Notes: generated by a model from the letters alone, not told the origin. Shown: positions 1 to 10,296, numbered from the stretch's first letter. The stretch: 64,000 nt of DNA from Yersinia kristensenii (GCF_900460525.1 NZ_UHIY01000001.1:3162001-3226000); one strand, 5' to 3'. Numbers and translations: made by a program.

Positions 1-455
1 CCTGTGTCAGACGACAGCGCGGTACTGGTTTCGTCAACCGGAGGGCGCTCCAGTGTATGGAGCGGCGTCACTTGTTGGGCGGTAACACCCAAAACTAACC
101 AAGTGTTGTCGACTTCGACAATGACCACCCGCTCGCGCTGGCCGACTTGACAACTGGCCCGCACATTCAATAGCTTATTGTTGCGAGCCTGTGGCGCAAA
201 ACCTAAGCGGCGCACCAGCCAGGCGGCAAATAAAATCAACAGCAAAATCCCCCCCAACACACTGCCGACTTGGGTCAACACTGATCCTGCGGGCATCGCC
301 GGGGCTGTTTGTTGCGTAGCGATGCCGGGGTGGCTGGCCGCAAACCCGGTGACAGGCGTTTGCGGCGAGGTCACCGAAGTATTAGTTGCGACCGGAGTAT
401 CCGTTGTCGATGCTGATTCAGTTGATGTTATTGCCACCGTTTGTGCTGCGGTCAT
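1..455 (-). CDS. fliO: FliO, flagellar export apparatus protein (partial, 3' end outside window)
   Basis: FliO is a membrane protein that helps assemble the FliP ring of the flagellar type III export gate. Reading from an ATG at 455-453 gives about 150 residues before the window ends. There is a Ser/Thr/Pro/Ala-rich N-terminal segment, one hydrophobic helix (around VGSVLGGILLLILFAAWLV, residues 68-86), then a basic stretch and a soluble domain containing GQRERVVIVEVD, as in FliO of enteric bacteria. The start overlaps the fliN stop by one base (TAATG), which implies translational coupling. fliPQR would follow to the left. The identification rests on topology and position; FliO is poorly conserved. 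Confidence 0.9.
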   Translation of the reverse strand, partial: MTAAQTVAITSTESASTTDTPVATNTSVTSPQTPVTGFAASHPGIATQQTAPAMPAGSVLTQVGSVLGGILLLILFAAWLVRRLGFAPQARNNKLLNVRASCQVGQRERVVIVEVDNTWLVLGVTAQQVTPLHTLERPPVDETSTALSSDT

Positions 456-871
456 TAGCGGCTCAGACGACGCATACGTTCTGATGGGGTAATAATGTCA
501 GTGATGCGCACGCCGTATTTATCCGCCACCACCACCACTTCACCCTGTGCAATCAGGTAACCATTAATCAGAATATCCAAAGGTTCGCCCGCCAGACCAT
601 CAAGGGAAACGACTGAGCCTTGAGACAGGCGCAGTAATTCTTTGATAGTCATTTTGGTGCGACCCAGTTCGACAGTCAGTTTTACCGGAATATCGAGAAT
701 CAAATCGATATCTTGCAGGTTACCCAGCCCGTCGGGTGCTTCCAGTGATTTAAATACGCCTTCGGTAGTGGCCGCTGGCTTTTCCGTTGCCTGTTGCTCA
801 TTAAACGCATCAGCCCACAGGTCATCCACGGATTCCTTTCCATCATCAGACGGAAACTTAGGGTCACTCAT
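455..871 (-). CDS. fliN: FliN, flagellar motor switch protein
   Basis: FliN is a C-ring component that, with FliM and FliG, sets the direction of rotation and also docks the FliH-FliI export ATPase. The 138-residue product has an acidic variable N-terminus (MSDPKFPSDDG) and the SpoA-type C-terminal domain with DIPVKLTVELG, GSVVSLDGLAGEPLDILING and the terminal ITPSERMRRLSR, nearly identical to E. coli FliN. I chose the ATG at 871-869 over an upstream in-frame ATG at 886 because it matches known FliN starts and overlaps the fliM stop by 8 bases. Part of the fliLMNO(PQR) operon. Confidence 0.97.
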   Translation of the reverse strand: MSDPKFPSDDGKESVDDLWADAFNEQQATEKPAATTEGVFKSLEAPDGLGNLQDIDLILDIPVKLTVELGRTKMTIKELLRLSQGSVVSLDGLAGEPLDILINGYLIAQGEVVVVADKYGVRITDIITPSERMRRLSR

Positions 872-1868
872 TGGGCTGTTCCTCATTCAGAGCATTCAAA
901 ATAGGGTTAATCAAATGTTCAACACGTAGGGCATATTGCCCGTTTAATGTCCCGTACTGACTGGTCAGCACTGGCACGCCGTCGACATGCGCGATCAGTC
1001 GTTCAGGTTTATCTATCGGTAAAACATCCCCCGGTTGTAGCTTGAGTATCTGCGACAATCTCAGTGGAATATCGACGAAGTTCGCCACCAGTTCCAGCTC
1101 GGAATGCTGAACTTGCTTGACCAGCGTTTCACGCCAATGGCTGTCTTCCTGACGGGAATTTTCCAGTGGTGGGTTGGTCAGCAGTTCGCGCAGCGGCTCA
1201 ATCATGGCAAACGGAATACAGATATTAAACTCACCACTCAACGCGCCGATTTCTACCTGGAAAGGGGTCGTGACCACGATGTCGTTGGGGGAGGTGGTGA
1301 TATTGGTAAATTTCACCTGTATTTCAGAACGGACATATTCCACATCAATTTTATAGATGGGAGCCCAGGCATCACGGTATGCATCCAGCGCCAGCCGTAG
1401 CATCCGGTTAATCACGCGTTGTTCTGTGTGGGTAAACTCGCGCCCTTCCACTTTTGTTGGGAAACGGCCATCACCACCAAACAAGTTATCAACGGCAATA
1501 AAGACCAAACTTGGGGCGAAAACGAACAGCGCCGTGCCGCGCAACGGTTTCAAATGTATCAAGTTGAGGTTGGTCGGCACCGGCAAGTTACGAGCAAAAT
1601 CATGATATGGCTGGATTTTTATCGGGCCAACCGTGATGTCCGGGCTGCGGCGCAACAGGTTAAATAACCCCATCCGGAACTGACGGGCAAACCGCTCATT
1701 AATTATCTCCAGCGCATGCAGGCGCTCACGCACTACACGTCGCTGGGTTGTCGGATCATAAGGCTTAACGTCTGTTTCGCTTCCAGTGACAGCTTCGGGT
1801 TCATCACCCCCGCTGTCACCGTTTAACAGTGCGTCAATCTCTGCTTGTGAAAGAATGCTATCGCCCAT
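864..1868 (-). CDS. fliM: FliM, flagellar motor switch protein
   Basis: FliM is the C-ring protein that binds phosphorylated CheY and passes the switching signal to FliG. The 334-residue product has the N-terminal CheY-binding segment (MGDSILSQAEIDALLNG), a linker, the central CheC-like domain, with GGxG-type motif in NLFGGDGRFP, and a C-terminal SpoA domain (VDIPLRLSQILKLQPGDVLPI). Length matches the enteric family. It lies 5 bases after fliL and overlaps fliN by 8 bases, so the genes are read as one operon. Confidence 0.98.
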   Translation of the reverse strand: MGDSILSQAEIDALLNGDSGGDEPEAVTGSETDVKPYDPTTQRRVVRERLHALEIINERFARQFRMGLFNLLRRSPDITVGPIKIQPYHDFARNLPVPTNLNLIHLKPLRGTALFVFAPSLVFIAVDNLFGGDGRFPTKVEGREFTHTEQRVINRMLRLALDAYRDAWAPIYKIDVEYVRSEIQVKFTNITTSPNDIVVTTPFQVEIGALSGEFNICIPFAMIEPLRELLTNPPLENSRQEDSHWRETLVKQVQHSELELVANFVDIPLRLSQILKLQPGDVLPIDKPERLIAHVDGVPVLTSQYGTLNGQYALRVEHLINPILNALNEEQPNE

Positions 1869-1873
1869 AATGA

Positions 1874-2344
1874 TTATCGCAATATAAATGCGGTAAACAG
1901 CACATCGCTGACTACCTGATTAGGTTGACCTTTAACCATTGGCGGGCTAAGAACGTTTTTAATTTCACCGACTAAGCGCTGTTTGCCTTCTTCGTTCGCC
2001 AAACTATCAGCGGATTGACGGGAGAGCAGTAACAGCAGCCGACTGCGCACTTCCGGCAGATAGTCATTGAGTTTTGCGCGGGTGCTGTCGTCGGGGAGTC
2101 TTAGCGTTAATCCGATATAAAGTACACGATCCAGATTATTATCCGGCGTGATCAGATTGACCGTAAAGGTCTCCAGGGGCATGAACACCGGGATGACAGG
2201 CGCGGCTTTCGCTATGGTTGGCTTACTCTTATTGAGTATCCACCAGCTATAACCGCCACCCGCAGTTGCTGCTACCGCAATCAGCACCAGCAGGATCACC
2301 CAGATTGAACTCTTACGCTTGGCCGGGAAGGTATTTTGAGACAT
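1874..2344 (-). CDS. fliL: FliL, flagellar basal body-associated protein
   Basis: FliL is an inner-membrane protein beside the stator that supports torque, especially in swarming. The 156-residue product has a short basic cytoplasmic N-terminus ([13 protein letters not shown]), one transmembrane helix (about residues 15-36), and a periplasmic domain ending in VLFTAFILR, the conserved C-terminus. The start at 2344 is preferred over an upstream in-frame ATG at 2374 because the protein then matches E. coli FliL in length. It is the first gene of the fliLMNO cluster, 191 bases after fliK. Confidence 0.95.
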   Translation of the reverse strand: MSQNTFPAKRKSSIWVILLVLIAVAATAGGGYSWWILNKSKPTIAKAAPVIPVFMPLETFTVNLITPDNNLDRVLYIGLTLRLPDDSTRAKLNDYLPEVRSRLLLLLSRQSADSLANEEGKQRLVGEIKNVLSPPMVKGQPNQVVSDVLFTAFILR

Positions 2345-2391
2345 GAAGAAGGCAAATTCCTGTTTCGGTATCAAACCGGTGAATCACGATA

Positions 2392-2420
2392 ATAGCTTGG
2401 TGCCAATGACACCAAGCTAT
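2392..2420. repeat. Perfect inverted repeat between fliK and fliL
   Basis: ATAGCTTGGTG (2392-2402) and CACCAAGCTAT (2410-2420) are exact reverse complements separated by 7 bases. No T-tract follows on the minus strand, so it is not a standard intrinsic terminator for fliK. It could be an mRNA-processing or stabilising hairpin between the fliF-K and fliL operons, or a regulatory site for fliL. The hairpin is seen in sequence; the role is not. Confidence 0.6.
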
Positions 2421-2535
2421 CCGAATTATTACTGATGATTATCCCGCGTATCCTTAATCCCAATAGGCAGAATAGGTGGAGAAAAACGGCCTAACTTGCT
2501 CGTTTGTCCCCTTTTGGTGAAATTAACCGCGCTTT

Positions 2536-3933
2536 TTAGGCGAAAATGTCAACGCCACCAGTGCCATTGGCCAGAGCTTGCAACGCCGCCGGTGTGACCA
2601 GCGGTGTGCTTGCCTGTGTTTCGTCAGCGGCGACTTCACCGTAACCCGGCTGACCACGTGAGGCGAAATCTTGCTGATTCTGCTGGTTCTGTTGCTGCGC
2701 TTGCTGCCATTGACCTTCACTGCCGACACTACTTTGACCCAATTGAATACCACTTTCGGCCAAGGCGGTGCGCAAGTTTGGCATGGCGGCTTCAATCGCC
2801 GCCCGAACCTGACTATGGGCTGAAACGAAGTGTAATTGCGCCTGCTTATCTTCTATTTTCAGACTGATTTGCAGAGCACCCAATTCCTGTGGGTTGAGCC
2901 GCAACTCGGCGTTTTGTTGCCCATTGCGGCTGAACATAATCACTTGTTGCCCAAGTGATTGTTGCCATTCTTGGCTGCCCAGTTGCGCACTTAAATAACC
3001 GCTGGCAGGCGCACTGATATGGGCGCTGGCGGTCGCGGTAGTCGGCAGAATAGGGCTGGAAACCGGAGGCAGAGAGGGGGTCAGGGCAGTTGAATTGGCC
3101 AAGGTTTTATCCACTGCAGCGGTGGATGCGATGGTTCCAACTTGTGCTGCCTGTGGAACGGTTTTGGCATTGAGAGTGCTGCTGTCGACATCTTTCGCGC
3201 TCAACGGGGCTAGCTTATCCGATGCCGCGGTTGTTTTTGTTTTCGAGGAGACACCCGCTAACTCATCGTCACTGCTTACGGCTTTATTATTTTTTACACT
3301 GTCCATGGCCTTATCACTTTTCATACTGACCATAGTGCCGCCAATCAGTGCAGCTAAACCTTTATCTTGTGAGGTCAGGCTGGTGAGAGTGGCAATATCT
3401 TGCCTGGCGGCCGTGGTTTTATTGTCCGTCAGACCGTTGTTATCAGTCTGGGTAGCTTTTTGCCCGCCCAATGTGTTAGCCACCTGATGTGGCAACATCG
3501 CCAGCAAGGTTTGTAATGCGGCGGGGTCGACTTTATCGTGAGTTTTTTCACTGGCACTGCTCAGCTTACCACCTTCATTGAGGGTGGTTTTCTTGATACC
3601 CGCGGCATCGCCAGTTTGTCCTGCATGGGTTAAACCCGCTGGCAGCGTAGCACTGATATCCCCCAATGCGGCCAATAACTGATTCAACTTACTGTTACCC
3701 GTAGTTGACTTGCTGCCGTCAACATCGGGGGTGAGATCAGTCGCGGCGGCTAAAGATGATTTCAGGGTTGAAGCATCCACCGCAGTGAGTTCTTTTCCCA
3801 GTTGGTCACCCAAAAGTTTAGCAAAATCGGCGGGTAACCCCGCGTCGGTAAACAGCGCGGCAATCGATGACGAAGATGTTGCGCCCTCGGCTTCACTCGC
3901 AGTGATAGCAGTAGGCAAGAGCGATAGATTCAT
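2536..3933 (-). CDS. fliK: FliK, flagellar hook-length control protein
   Basis: FliK is a secreted molecular ruler that measures the hook and triggers FlhB to switch export from hook to filament substrates. The 465-residue protein has a long low-complexity N-terminal and middle region rich in Ala, Ser, Thr, Lys and Gln, and a conserved C-terminal substrate-switching domain containing [19 protein letters not shown] and [20 protein letters not shown], followed by a Gln-rich tail. It is somewhat longer than E. coli FliK (about 375 residues), the extra length being in the variable ruler region. It overlaps fliJ by a few bases and ends the fliF-K operon. Confidence 0.94.
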   Translation of the reverse strand: MNLSLLPTAITASEAEGATSSSSIAALFTDAGLPADFAKLLGDQLGKELTAVDASTLKSSLAAATDLTPDVDGSKSTTGNSKLNQLLAALGDISATLPAGLTHAGQTGDAAGIKKTTLNEGGKLSSASEKTHDKVDPAALQTLLAMLPHQVANTLGGQKATQTDNNGLTDNKTTAARQDIATLTSLTSQDKGLAALIGGTMVSMKSDKAMDSVKNNKAVSSDDELAGVSSKTKTTAASDKLAPLSAKDVDSSTLNAKTVPQAAQVGTIASTAAVDKTLANSTALTPSLPPVSSPILPTTATASAHISAPASGYLSAQLGSQEWQQSLGQQVIMFSRNGQQNAELRLNPQELGALQISLKIEDKQAQLHFVSAHSQVRAAIEAAMPNLRTALAESGIQLGQSSVGSEGQWQQAQQQNQQNQQDFASRGQPGYGEVAADETQASTPLVTPAALQALANGTGGVDIFA

Positions 3934-4376
3934 GAATGTAGACTCCTTTGTGAGGCGCGCTGGGCGAACTCATCCATCAGTTTTTGATCCAAACGGTTCT
4001 CGTGCAAACGCGCGGTGGTTTCAGCTCGCTCGTTCAGCGTTTCAAATGCATTTAATCGCTGTTGCTTTTCTTGCCAATGCTTCACTGCTTGCTCAACTTT
4101 GACATTCCATTGAGCCAACTGATGACGATGTTGCTCAATGGCTTGCTCCAATGTTTGAATAAACTGCTGATAATTTTGCCAACTGGAGGAAGCCATGCCA
4201 TTACTCAGCGTGTCATTCAGCCGCACCCGATATTCATCCTGATAAGACAGCAACATACTCAGTTGCTGCTCAGCATTCTGATAGGACAAGCGCACCTGCC
4301 CCAATTGGGTCGTTGCCTGTTCAACCGCCTTTTGAGCCAGGTCGCGCAGGGTGATGAGAGGTGACTGACTTTTCAT
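3930..4376 (-). CDS. fliJ: FliJ, flagellar export chaperone/ATPase stalk protein
   Basis: FliJ is the coiled-coil stalk that inserts into the FliI hexamer and couples the ATPase to the export gate. The 148-residue product is almost all helical and charged ([54 protein letters not shown]), matching enteric FliJ. The ATG at 4376 ([15 protein letters not shown]) is preferred over one at 4388. The stop overlaps the fliK start. Unusually, 315 bases filled by a tandem ERIC-like repeat separate it from fliI, where these genes normally almost touch. Confidence 0.94.
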   Translation of the reverse strand: MKSQSPLITLRDLAQKAVEQATTQLGQVRLSYQNAEQQLSMLLSYQDEYRVRLNDTLSNGMASSSWQNYQQFIQTLEQAIEQHRHQLAQWNVKVEQAVKHWQEKQQRLNAFETLNERAETTARLHENRLDQKLMDEFAQRASQRSLHS

Positions 4377-4396
4377 GGTATTCCTCAATGCCCTTC

Positions 4397-4670
4397 GTGC
4401 TTGACGCCGCAGGGTTGTTAGCTACGTTCACTTACCCGAATCACTGACGAAAGTCAGCTCATCGGGATTCATTCACTTGCCGCCTACCTGCAACACCAAT
4501 CACTTTGGGCATATGTTTTGTGCTTGACGCCGCAGGGTTGTTAGCTACGTTCACTTACCCGAATCACTGACGAAAGTCAGCTCATCGGGATTCATTCACT
4601 TGCCGCCTACCTGCAACACCAATCACTTTGGGCATATGTTTTGTGCTTGACGCCGCAGGGTTGTTAGCTA
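4397..4670. repeat. Tandem ERIC-type element, 2 full 123-bp units plus a partial third
   Basis: The unit beginning GTGCTTGACGCCGCAGGGTT starts at 4397, recurs at 4520 and restarts at 4643, where it stops after 28 bases at 4670. The period is exactly 123 bases and the two full copies appear identical. On the minus strand each unit reads like an ERIC (intergenic repeat unit): GTGAATGAATCCCGATGAGC, an inner palindrome (GCTGACTTTCGTCAG), then GTAAGTGAACG and CTAACAACC. ERIC sequences are common in Yersinia. The array lies inside the fliF-K operon between fliI and fliJ, so it is transcribed and probably folds in the mRNA. Confidence 0.85.
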
Positions 4671-4691
4671 TCCATCCGGAAACCTATTTTA

Positions 4692-6056
4692 TTAACCCGG
4701 AAACAGGCTTTTCAGATGCTGGCAGGCATCTTCGTAACTGCTGCGCTCATACATGCCTTGCTGCAAGAAGATTTCCATTTGTGGATAGAGGGCAATGGCC
4801 TTATCCAACAAGGGGTCGCTACCGGCGGCATAGGCCCCGACGCTGACCAAGTCGCGGTTGCGTTGGAAACTGGCAAGTAACTGTTTAAATTGGCGAACTT
4901 TGCTGTAGTGATTTTCATCAATCAGTGAGGTCATCGCACGGCTGATAGAAGCTTCGATATCAATGGCGGGATAATGACCGGATTCTGCCAGACGGCGAGA
5001 TAACACCACATGACCATCGAGAATGGCGCGCGCAGAGTCGGCAATCGGGTCTTGCTGATCATCGCCCTCGGTCAGTACCGTATAAAATGCGGTAATCGAG
5101 CCGCCACCGGACACGCCGTTACCCGCGCGTTCCACCAGCGCCGGTAATTTAGCGAATACGGACGGTGGATAGCCTTTGGTGGCCGGAGGTTCGCCAATTG
5201 CCAGTGCGATTTCGCGTTGTGCCATGGCGTAGCGCGTCAGAGAGTCCATGATCAGCAACACATGTTGGCCGCGGTCGCGGAAATCTTCTGCAATGCGGGT
5301 GGCATAGGCCGCGCCTTGCATACGTAGCAATGGCGATACGTCGGCTGGCGCGGCAATGACTACTGAGCGGGCACGCCCCTCGGTACCTAAAATATTCTCG
5401 ATAAAATCTTTAACTTCACGGCCACGCTCACCGATAAGCCCAACCACAATGACATCCGCTTGGGTGTAGCGGGCCATCATGCCCAACAACACACTTTTCC
5501 CTACCCCAGAACCCGCGAACAAGCCCATACGCTGCCCTCGACCGACTGTCAGCAGGGCATTAATGGTGCGCACACCAACATCCAATACCTGTTCAATCGC
5601 GGTACGTTGTAATGGATTGATAGGGGGGGTAATCAGGGGAGCACGATAACCGGTTTCCGGTGCGGGCAAACCATCCAGCGGCTTGGCGCTGCCATCTAAT
5701 ACCCGCCCCAGTAGTTCTGGGCCGAGCGGCAATTGTTTACTGGCAGACGTCCCTCCCGTAGTGATGCGGGCATAAACACGCGCTCCGGGTACAATCCCTT
5801 CGACCTCTTCCAGTGGCATCAAAAACAGGCGCTGGCCGTTAAAACCGACCACTTCGCTCTCAACTTCTTGTACTTCGCCGTTATCATGGCGCTCAATCAG
5901 ACAGGTTGCGCCGAGGGGGAGTTGCAAACCAGTGGCTTCCAGCACCAAGCCGGTGGCACGTGTCAAGCGGCCGTAGCGGCGAATGGTGGTTGATTGGCTG
6001 ATACGCTCTTCGAACTTGTCTAAAGAGGTGAGCCAGCGGCCAAGGCGGGCGGTCAT
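4692..6056 (-). CDS. fliI: FliI, flagellum-specific ATPase
   Basis: FliI is the F1-beta-like hexameric ATPase that energises and orders flagellar protein export. With the ATG at 6056 the product is about 455 residues. The P-loop AGSGVGKS is at residues 181-188; [12 protein letters not shown] and the Walker B region [18 protein letters not shown] follow, as in E. coli FliI. An ATG three bases earlier (6059) is equally in frame; I prefer 6056 because AGGAG lies 7 bases before it. The start overlaps the fliH stop (ATGATGA). The last residues (HLKSLFPG) end just before the ERIC array. Confidence 0.97.
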   Translation of the reverse strand: MTARLGRWLTSLDKFEERISQSTTIRRYGRLTRATGLVLEATGLQLPLGATCLIERHDNGEVQEVESEVVGFNGQRLFLMPLEEVEGIVPGARVYARITTGGTSASKQLPLGPELLGRVLDGSAKPLDGLPAPETGYRAPLITPPINPLQRTAIEQVLDVGVRTINALLTVGRGQRMGLFAGSGVGKSVLLGMMARYTQADVIVVGLIGERGREVKDFIENILGTEGRARSVVIAAPADVSPLLRMQGAAYATRIAEDFRDRGQHVLLIMDSLTRYAMAQREIALAIGEPPATKGYPPSVFAKLPALVERAGNGVSGGGSITAFYTVLTEGDDQQDPIADSARAILDGHVVLSRRLAESGHYPAIDIEASISRAMTSLIDENHYSKVRQFKQLLASFQRNRDLVSVGAYAAGSDPLLDKAIALYPQMEIFLQQGMYERSSYEDACQHLKSLFPG

Positions 6057-6778
6057 CATAATTCTCCTGGTGCTGCCAGGCGGCATAGTTCATGCCAACG
6101 CGTCGCCAGGCTGGCATCCAAATCACCTTCTTCGGCGCTAACTTTGCATCCGCCGGGGTGAATTTGACTGTCGCCTAACAAGCGCCAACCATGCAGACTC
6201 AAGGTCGAGCCTAAGCGCTGTTCCACCACGGCTAAATCATTCGGGTTCACCCGCAGTTGCGGCTTACCGGCAAACATCGGCTCTTGCTGAATCATTTGCT
6301 GGATTTGGGCCAGCAACGCGGTGCCATCGCAAATAGCCGGTTGCCCCAGAATCTGTTTTGCTGCTGCTAAGGCCATTTGCATCAACCGCGAAGCAATCAC
6401 ACTGTCCAGCGCATCCAGGGTGTTTTGAAAATCATCGACCAGGGTTTGCCAGTGCGCGGTGATCGGAGCCAACTGTTTCTCGGCATCTGCCAGCGCTTGC
6501 TGATGTCCTTCCTCCAGACCGGTTTGGTAACCTTTATCCAAGCCCTCTTGCAACCCTTTGGCAAACCCTTGCTGGCGGCCCTGCTTCTCGGCTTCGAGTT
6601 GCAGGTTTATCAGTGTTTGTTGTTCATCACTTTCCATTGGTGCGATATCCGCTGTTGGCTCATCAGTAAACAACATACTGATATCCGGCGGCGCAGTGGC
6701 AGTGCTGGGTTCGGGTTGGCTGGCAAAGTCATTCAGTGACCAAGGTTGCCAGGGCAGGGCATTAATCCTATCAGACAT
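6056..6778 (-). CDS. fliH: FliH, flagellar export ATPase regulator
   Basis: FliH is the peripheral stalk and negative regulator of FliI that tethers the ATPase to FliN. The 240-residue protein begins [13 protein letters not shown], the FliN-binding motif with conserved tryptophans. It has GxxxG-type repeats ([20 protein letters not shown], about residues 75-95) and the conserved C-terminal domain [17 protein letters not shown]. The ATG at 6778 overlaps the fliG stop by 8 bases; an upstream in-frame ATG (6796) would lie inside fliG and is less likely. Confidence 0.96.
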   Translation of the reverse strand: MSDRINALPWQPWSLNDFASQPEPSTATAPPDISMLFTDEPTADIAPMESDEQQTLINLQLEAEKQGRQQGFAKGLQEGLDKGYQTGLEEGHQQALADAEKQLAPITAHWQTLVDDFQNTLDALDSVIASRLMQMALAAAKQILGQPAICDGTALLAQIQQMIQQEPMFAGKPQLRVNPNDLAVVEQRLGSTLSLHGWRLLGDSQIHPGGCKVSAEEGDLDASLATRWHELCRLAAPGEL

Positions 6779-7763
6779 AGATATCCTCGCCGCCACCGAT
6801 GACTATCTCGCCGCTTTCCGCCAAACGACGGACAATCAGCAAGATGGCTTTCTGCTCGTTTTCGACCAGTGACATCCGCACCGGCCCTCGGGTAGCCAGG
6901 TCGTCGCGCAGAATTTCTGCGGCACGCAGTGACATATTGCTGAGGAAGCGCTCGCGCAGCGCCTGATCGGCCCCTTTCAACGCAATCAATAGCGATTCGT
7001 TGTCGATTTCTTGCAGTAAACGCTGGATGCTGCGGTCGTCGACACTGACCAGATTCTCGAACAGGAACATTTCGTCGATAATTTTCTGTGCCAGCTCGCC
7101 GTCGTATTCGCGCACGGCGTCCATAACGGTTTCTTCCTGCTGGCTTTTCATCAAGTTGATAATCTCAGCCGCGGTGCGGATACCGCCCATTTTGCTGCGT
7201 TTGAGATTTTGGCCATCAAGCAGGTTGTTCAGCACTTCGGTTAATTCTGCCAATGCTGCTGGCTGAACTCCGCCGAAGGTGGCGATACGCAACATGACAT
7301 CGTTGCGCAGACGTTCGTCGAACAGTGCCAGAATATCTGCCGCCTGAGAGCGCTTTAAATGAACCAGAATAGTGGCGATAATCTGCGGATGTTCGTCGCG
7401 GATCAGGTCGGCCGCCATCTGCGGTTCCATAAAGTTGAGGGTTTCCATGCCACTGGTGGTTTCGCGTGATTCCAGAATGTCTTCCAACAAGCTGGATGCT
7501 CGTTCTTCCCCCAATGCTTTTATCAGCACCGAGCGCAGATAATCGCTGGCGTTCACACTCAGTGCAGCATATTGCTCGGCATCGTCTTCAAACTCAGCCA
7601 ATACATCAACCAACTGTTGGTGAGAAACCTGTCGCATACTGGCCATGGTGGTACTGAGCTGTTGCACTTCGCGCGAGGAAAGGTGTTTAAATACCTCGGC
7701 GGCATGGTCTTCACCCAGTGTCATCAGCATGATGGCGCTTTTTTCAGTTCCGGTCAGGCTCAT
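6771..7763 (-). CDS. fliG: FliG, flagellar motor switch protein
   Basis: FliG is the rotor protein that contacts the MotA stator and generates torque. The 330-residue product has the N-terminal FliF-binding domain ([23 protein letters not shown]), the middle domain with [19 protein letters not shown], which includes the EHPQR-like surface, and the C-terminal torque domain with the charged helix [17 protein letters not shown]. It ends in GGGEDIYV like enteric FliG. It overlaps fliF by 4 bases and fliH by 8, so translation is coupled through the operon. Confidence 0.98.
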   Translation of the reverse strand: MSLTGTEKSAIMLMTLGEDHAAEVFKHLSSREVQQLSTTMASMRQVSHQQLVDVLAEFEDDAEQYAALSVNASDYLRSVLIKALGEERASSLLEDILESRETTSGMETLNFMEPQMAADLIRDEHPQIIATILVHLKRSQAADILALFDERLRNDVMLRIATFGGVQPAALAELTEVLNNLLDGQNLKRSKMGGIRTAAEIINLMKSQQEETVMDAVREYDGELAQKIIDEMFLFENLVSVDDRSIQRLLQEIDNESLLIALKGADQALRERFLSNMSLRAAEILRDDLATRGPVRMSLVENEQKAILLIVRRLAESGEIVIGGGEDIYV

Positions 7764-9478
7764 TGGTCATTACTCATCCATTGACGGATAACCAGCGCGA
7801 CAACACGTGGGTCTTTATCCGCAAGTTCGCGTATACGCTGGGCCTGAACTTCAGCACTCACTCGTTGCTGATTTTTCTTACGCAGGGCCAGCTCTTCTTT
7901 AGTTTGTTTCGCTGTTTCAGAGGCTTGCGCGGTCTGTACCAGGGTGTTGACCGACGCCGTTGCTTTATCCGCTACTTGTTTTTTCTCCATCAATGGGCGT
8001 ACCAGTTTGCGCCATAAGATCCACGCGACCAGTAAGATGAGTAAATAGCGACCAATATTGATCAACTGATCAAAGAACGATTGTTGTTGCCAGAATGGCA
8101 GGCTGCTACCGGTATCGTCGCCAGTGGCACTAAACGGTGTATTGACCACATTGAGGGTGTCACCACGGTCAGTGGAAAAGCCCATGGCCTCACGCGTCAG
8201 CGATTCCACCTGCGCCAATTGTTCTTTGCTCAGTGCAATAGGTTTGCCGGCTTTATCCGTGCCGTAATTGACGACTACAGCAACGGAGAGGCGCTGCACC
8301 ATACCTGCTTGTTGCTGGGTGTGGCGGATAGTGCGGTCAACTTCGAAGTTGGTGGTTTGGTCGTGGCGGCTATTACTTGACGTCGCAGTCTGTCTGGCGG
8401 CAGTCGTGGTCGCCGCCGGGCGGTTCGCTGCATTGGCCGTATTCGCAGGCGCACCAGCACCCGCCGCAGGGGTTGCTGGTGGCACTTCAATCGGGGCTAC
8501 CGGGGTCACTGGTGGTTGATTGGACAGCGCCCCCGGAACACCGCCGACATTGGTACCGCCCAGTTGTTCGCTGGTACTGACTTGCTGGGAGCGAACTGCC
8601 CCTTGGTTGGCGGCTTGATTCGGTTTGTACTCTTCATCAGTCTGTTCACGGCTGGAAAAATCAACTTGCGCAGTGACTTGAGCATGAATATTACCGCTAC
8701 CTACCATCGGTGCCAGGATAGTTTCAATGCGGCGCTGGAAGCGGTTTTCCACTTCATTAGTAAATTTAAGTTGTGCCGCATTTAAGTCGCGGCCCGCGCT
8801 ATCAGATTGCGTCAGCAAACGGCCAGTTTGGTCGACTACAGTGACACTTGCAGGGGGTAAGCCAGCCACACTGCTGGAAACCATGTAGACGATGGCGTTG
8901 ATTTGACCATCATCAAGTGCGCGGCCAGGTTGCAAGGCGAGAGTGACAGAGGCCGTTGGCGATTTTTGCTCACGAACAAATAGCGAGGGTTTCGGCATCG
9001 CTAAATGTACTCGGACATTCAGTACCGGGCCAAGTGTGCTGATAGTTCGGGCAAGCTCACCTTCCAGTGCTCGCTGGTAGTTGACCTGCTCACTGAATTG
9101 GCTAATGCCAAATTTTTCTTGGTCGAGCAGTTCAAAACCGACTGCACCGCCCTTAGGTAAACCTTGTTGTGCCAGGCGCAAACGGGTTTCATGCACTTTA
9201 TCGGCCGGGATCAACAATGCTCCGCCATTATCCGCGAAACGATAGGGAATATTCAGTTGCGTCAATTGTGTGACGATATCACCGCCGTCACGATCACTCA
9301 GGTTGCTATAAAGGACGCGATAATCAGGACTTTTAGCCCATAACATCAGCGCGACAATAATAGCGATGGCCGCAGCCGCTGCAATCAACAGTGGGATTTT
9401 CGGATTCGCGCGTAGGCGTGCCAGTGTCGTCGTAAAGGTATTCTCACGATTTTCACCGCCAGTTATCGAGGCATTCAT
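7760..9478 (-). CDS. fliF: FliF, flagellar MS-ring protein
   Basis: FliF forms the MS ring in the inner membrane, the platform on which the flagellum is built. The 572-residue product has an N-terminal transmembrane helix (about residues 27-47), ring-building motifs in the periplasmic region ([20 protein letters not shown]), a Pro/Ala/Thr-rich loop around residues 315-370, a second transmembrane helix (around [15 protein letters not shown]) and a cytoplasmic C-terminus ending [13 protein letters not shown] that binds FliG. First gene of the fliFGHIJK operon and divergent from fliE. Confidence 0.98.
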   Translation of the reverse strand: MNASITGGENRENTFTTTLARLRANPKIPLLIAAAAAIAIIVALMLWAKSPDYRVLYSNLSDRDGGDIVTQLTQLNIPYRFADNGGALLIPADKVHETRLRLAQQGLPKGGAVGFELLDQEKFGISQFSEQVNYQRALEGELARTISTLGPVLNVRVHLAMPKPSLFVREQKSPTASVTLALQPGRALDDGQINAIVYMVSSSVAGLPPASVTVVDQTGRLLTQSDSAGRDLNAAQLKFTNEVENRFQRRIETILAPMVGSGNIHAQVTAQVDFSSREQTDEEYKPNQAANQGAVRSQQVSTSEQLGGTNVGGVPGALSNQPPVTPVAPIEVPPATPAAGAGAPANTANAANRPAATTTAARQTATSSNSRHDQTTNFEVDRTIRHTQQQAGMVQRLSVAVVVNYGTDKAGKPIALSKEQLAQVESLTREAMGFSTDRGDTLNVVNTPFSATGDDTGSSLPFWQQQSFFDQLINIGRYLLILLVAWILWRKLVRPLMEKKQVADKATASVNTLVQTAQASETAKQTKEELALRKKNQQRVSAEVQAQRIRELADKDPRVVALVIRQWMSNDQ

Positions 9479-9729
9479 ACACGTCCTTGGCCAAGCTGAA
9501 TAACGTTTGAGTTAGTATTTTTTATGTAACTAATGTGTTGGAACAAAACAGACTCCCAAGTGCTGTGAGCGATAACGCATCAATAGCTGATATCCCTTTT
9601 TATCGGCATGTCATTATTTGCTGTAAGTGGAAATTTGATGGCTCAATAAGCCGGTATTTTTGGGTCTATTTAGCCGCTTTAGCGCAAAAATGATGTGTTA
9701 GGGTGTCATCCTGAAAAAAGTAATAGCTG

Positions 9730-9773
9730 CTGGATGGCAAATATTTGCATTAACGCAACTATTTGCTATCCAG
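9730..9773. promoter_or_regulatory. FlhDC-box-like inverted repeat between fliF and fliE
   Basis: CTGGATGGCAAATA (9730-9743) faces TATTTGCTATCCAG (9760-9773), an inverted repeat with one mismatch and a 16-base centre. It resembles the known FlhD4C2 target of enteric bacteria, an inverted repeat of an AATGGCAGAAATAGCG-like half-site with a 10-12 base spacer. It lies 34 bases before the fliE start, in the 330-base divergent region, where a class II flagellar activator site is expected for both fliE and fliF. The repeat is seen; the FlhDC assignment is by similarity. Confidence 0.65.
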
Positions 9774-9806
9774 TTATTGGCCTACTGACACATTTTGGGG
9801 ATGAGC

Positions 9807-10118
9807 ATGTCTGTTCAAGGTATTGAAGGGGTTTTACAGCAGTTGCAGGTGACTGCATTGCAAGCATCGGGTTCAGTAAGAACACTGCCAGCTGAGGCCG
9901 GTTTTGCCAGCGAATTAAAAGCGGCTATTGGTAAAATCAGTGAAAACCAACAGACAGCCCGCACTCTGGCGCAGAATTTTGAATTAGGTGTGCCCGGTGT
10001 TGGCCTTAATGATGTGATGGTCAATATGCAGAAGTCATCTGTCTCTTTGCAGCTCGGCATCCAGGTGCGTAATAAGCTGGTAGCCGCTTATCAAGATGTA
10101 ATGAATATGGGCGTGTGA
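9807..10118 (+). CDS. fliE: FliE, flagellar hook-basal body junction protein
   Basis: FliE joins the MS ring/export gate to the proximal rod and is the first exported axial component. The 103-residue product reads MSVQGIEGVLQQLQVTALQA and ends with the conserved VSLQLGIQVRNKLVAAYQDV and MNMGV, like enteric FliE. I chose the ATG at 9807 because the GGGG at 9797-9800 is then correctly spaced; ATG 9801 would sit directly on that purine run. It is transcribed alone and divergently from fliF. Confidence 0.95.
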   Translation: MSVQGIEGVLQQLQVTALQASGSVRTLPAEAGFASELKAAIGKISENQQTARTLAQNFELGVPGVGLNDVMVNMQKSSVSLQLGIQVRNKLVAAYQDVMNMGV

Positions 10119-10296
10119 GTTGCTTTCAGGTAACTGAACAAACTAACTTGGGCTTTGAGCAATAAGATGTCAGCCCAAGAAATATAATTGTATTGTGATA
10201 ATTGACTTCGCACCTCATAACAAATTCTCAATCAACATTTATGTAACAATTTGAAGCGATATTTATCCTTTAAATTAATTTATATAGGTGGTTGCT

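Noticed and set aside
178..492. Open frame on the plus strand opposite fliO/fliN
   Set aside because: It is the antisense of fliO, whose hydrophobic helix and domain fit the operon; no ribosome site.
3095..4102. Two long plus-strand frames opposite fliK and fliJ
   Set aside because: They come from the codon bias of fliK's Ala/Ser/Thr-rich region on the other strand; no family similarity.
4397..4670. CRISPR array
   Set aside because: The 123-base units are contiguous, with no short repeats and spacers; the sequence matches the ERIC pattern.
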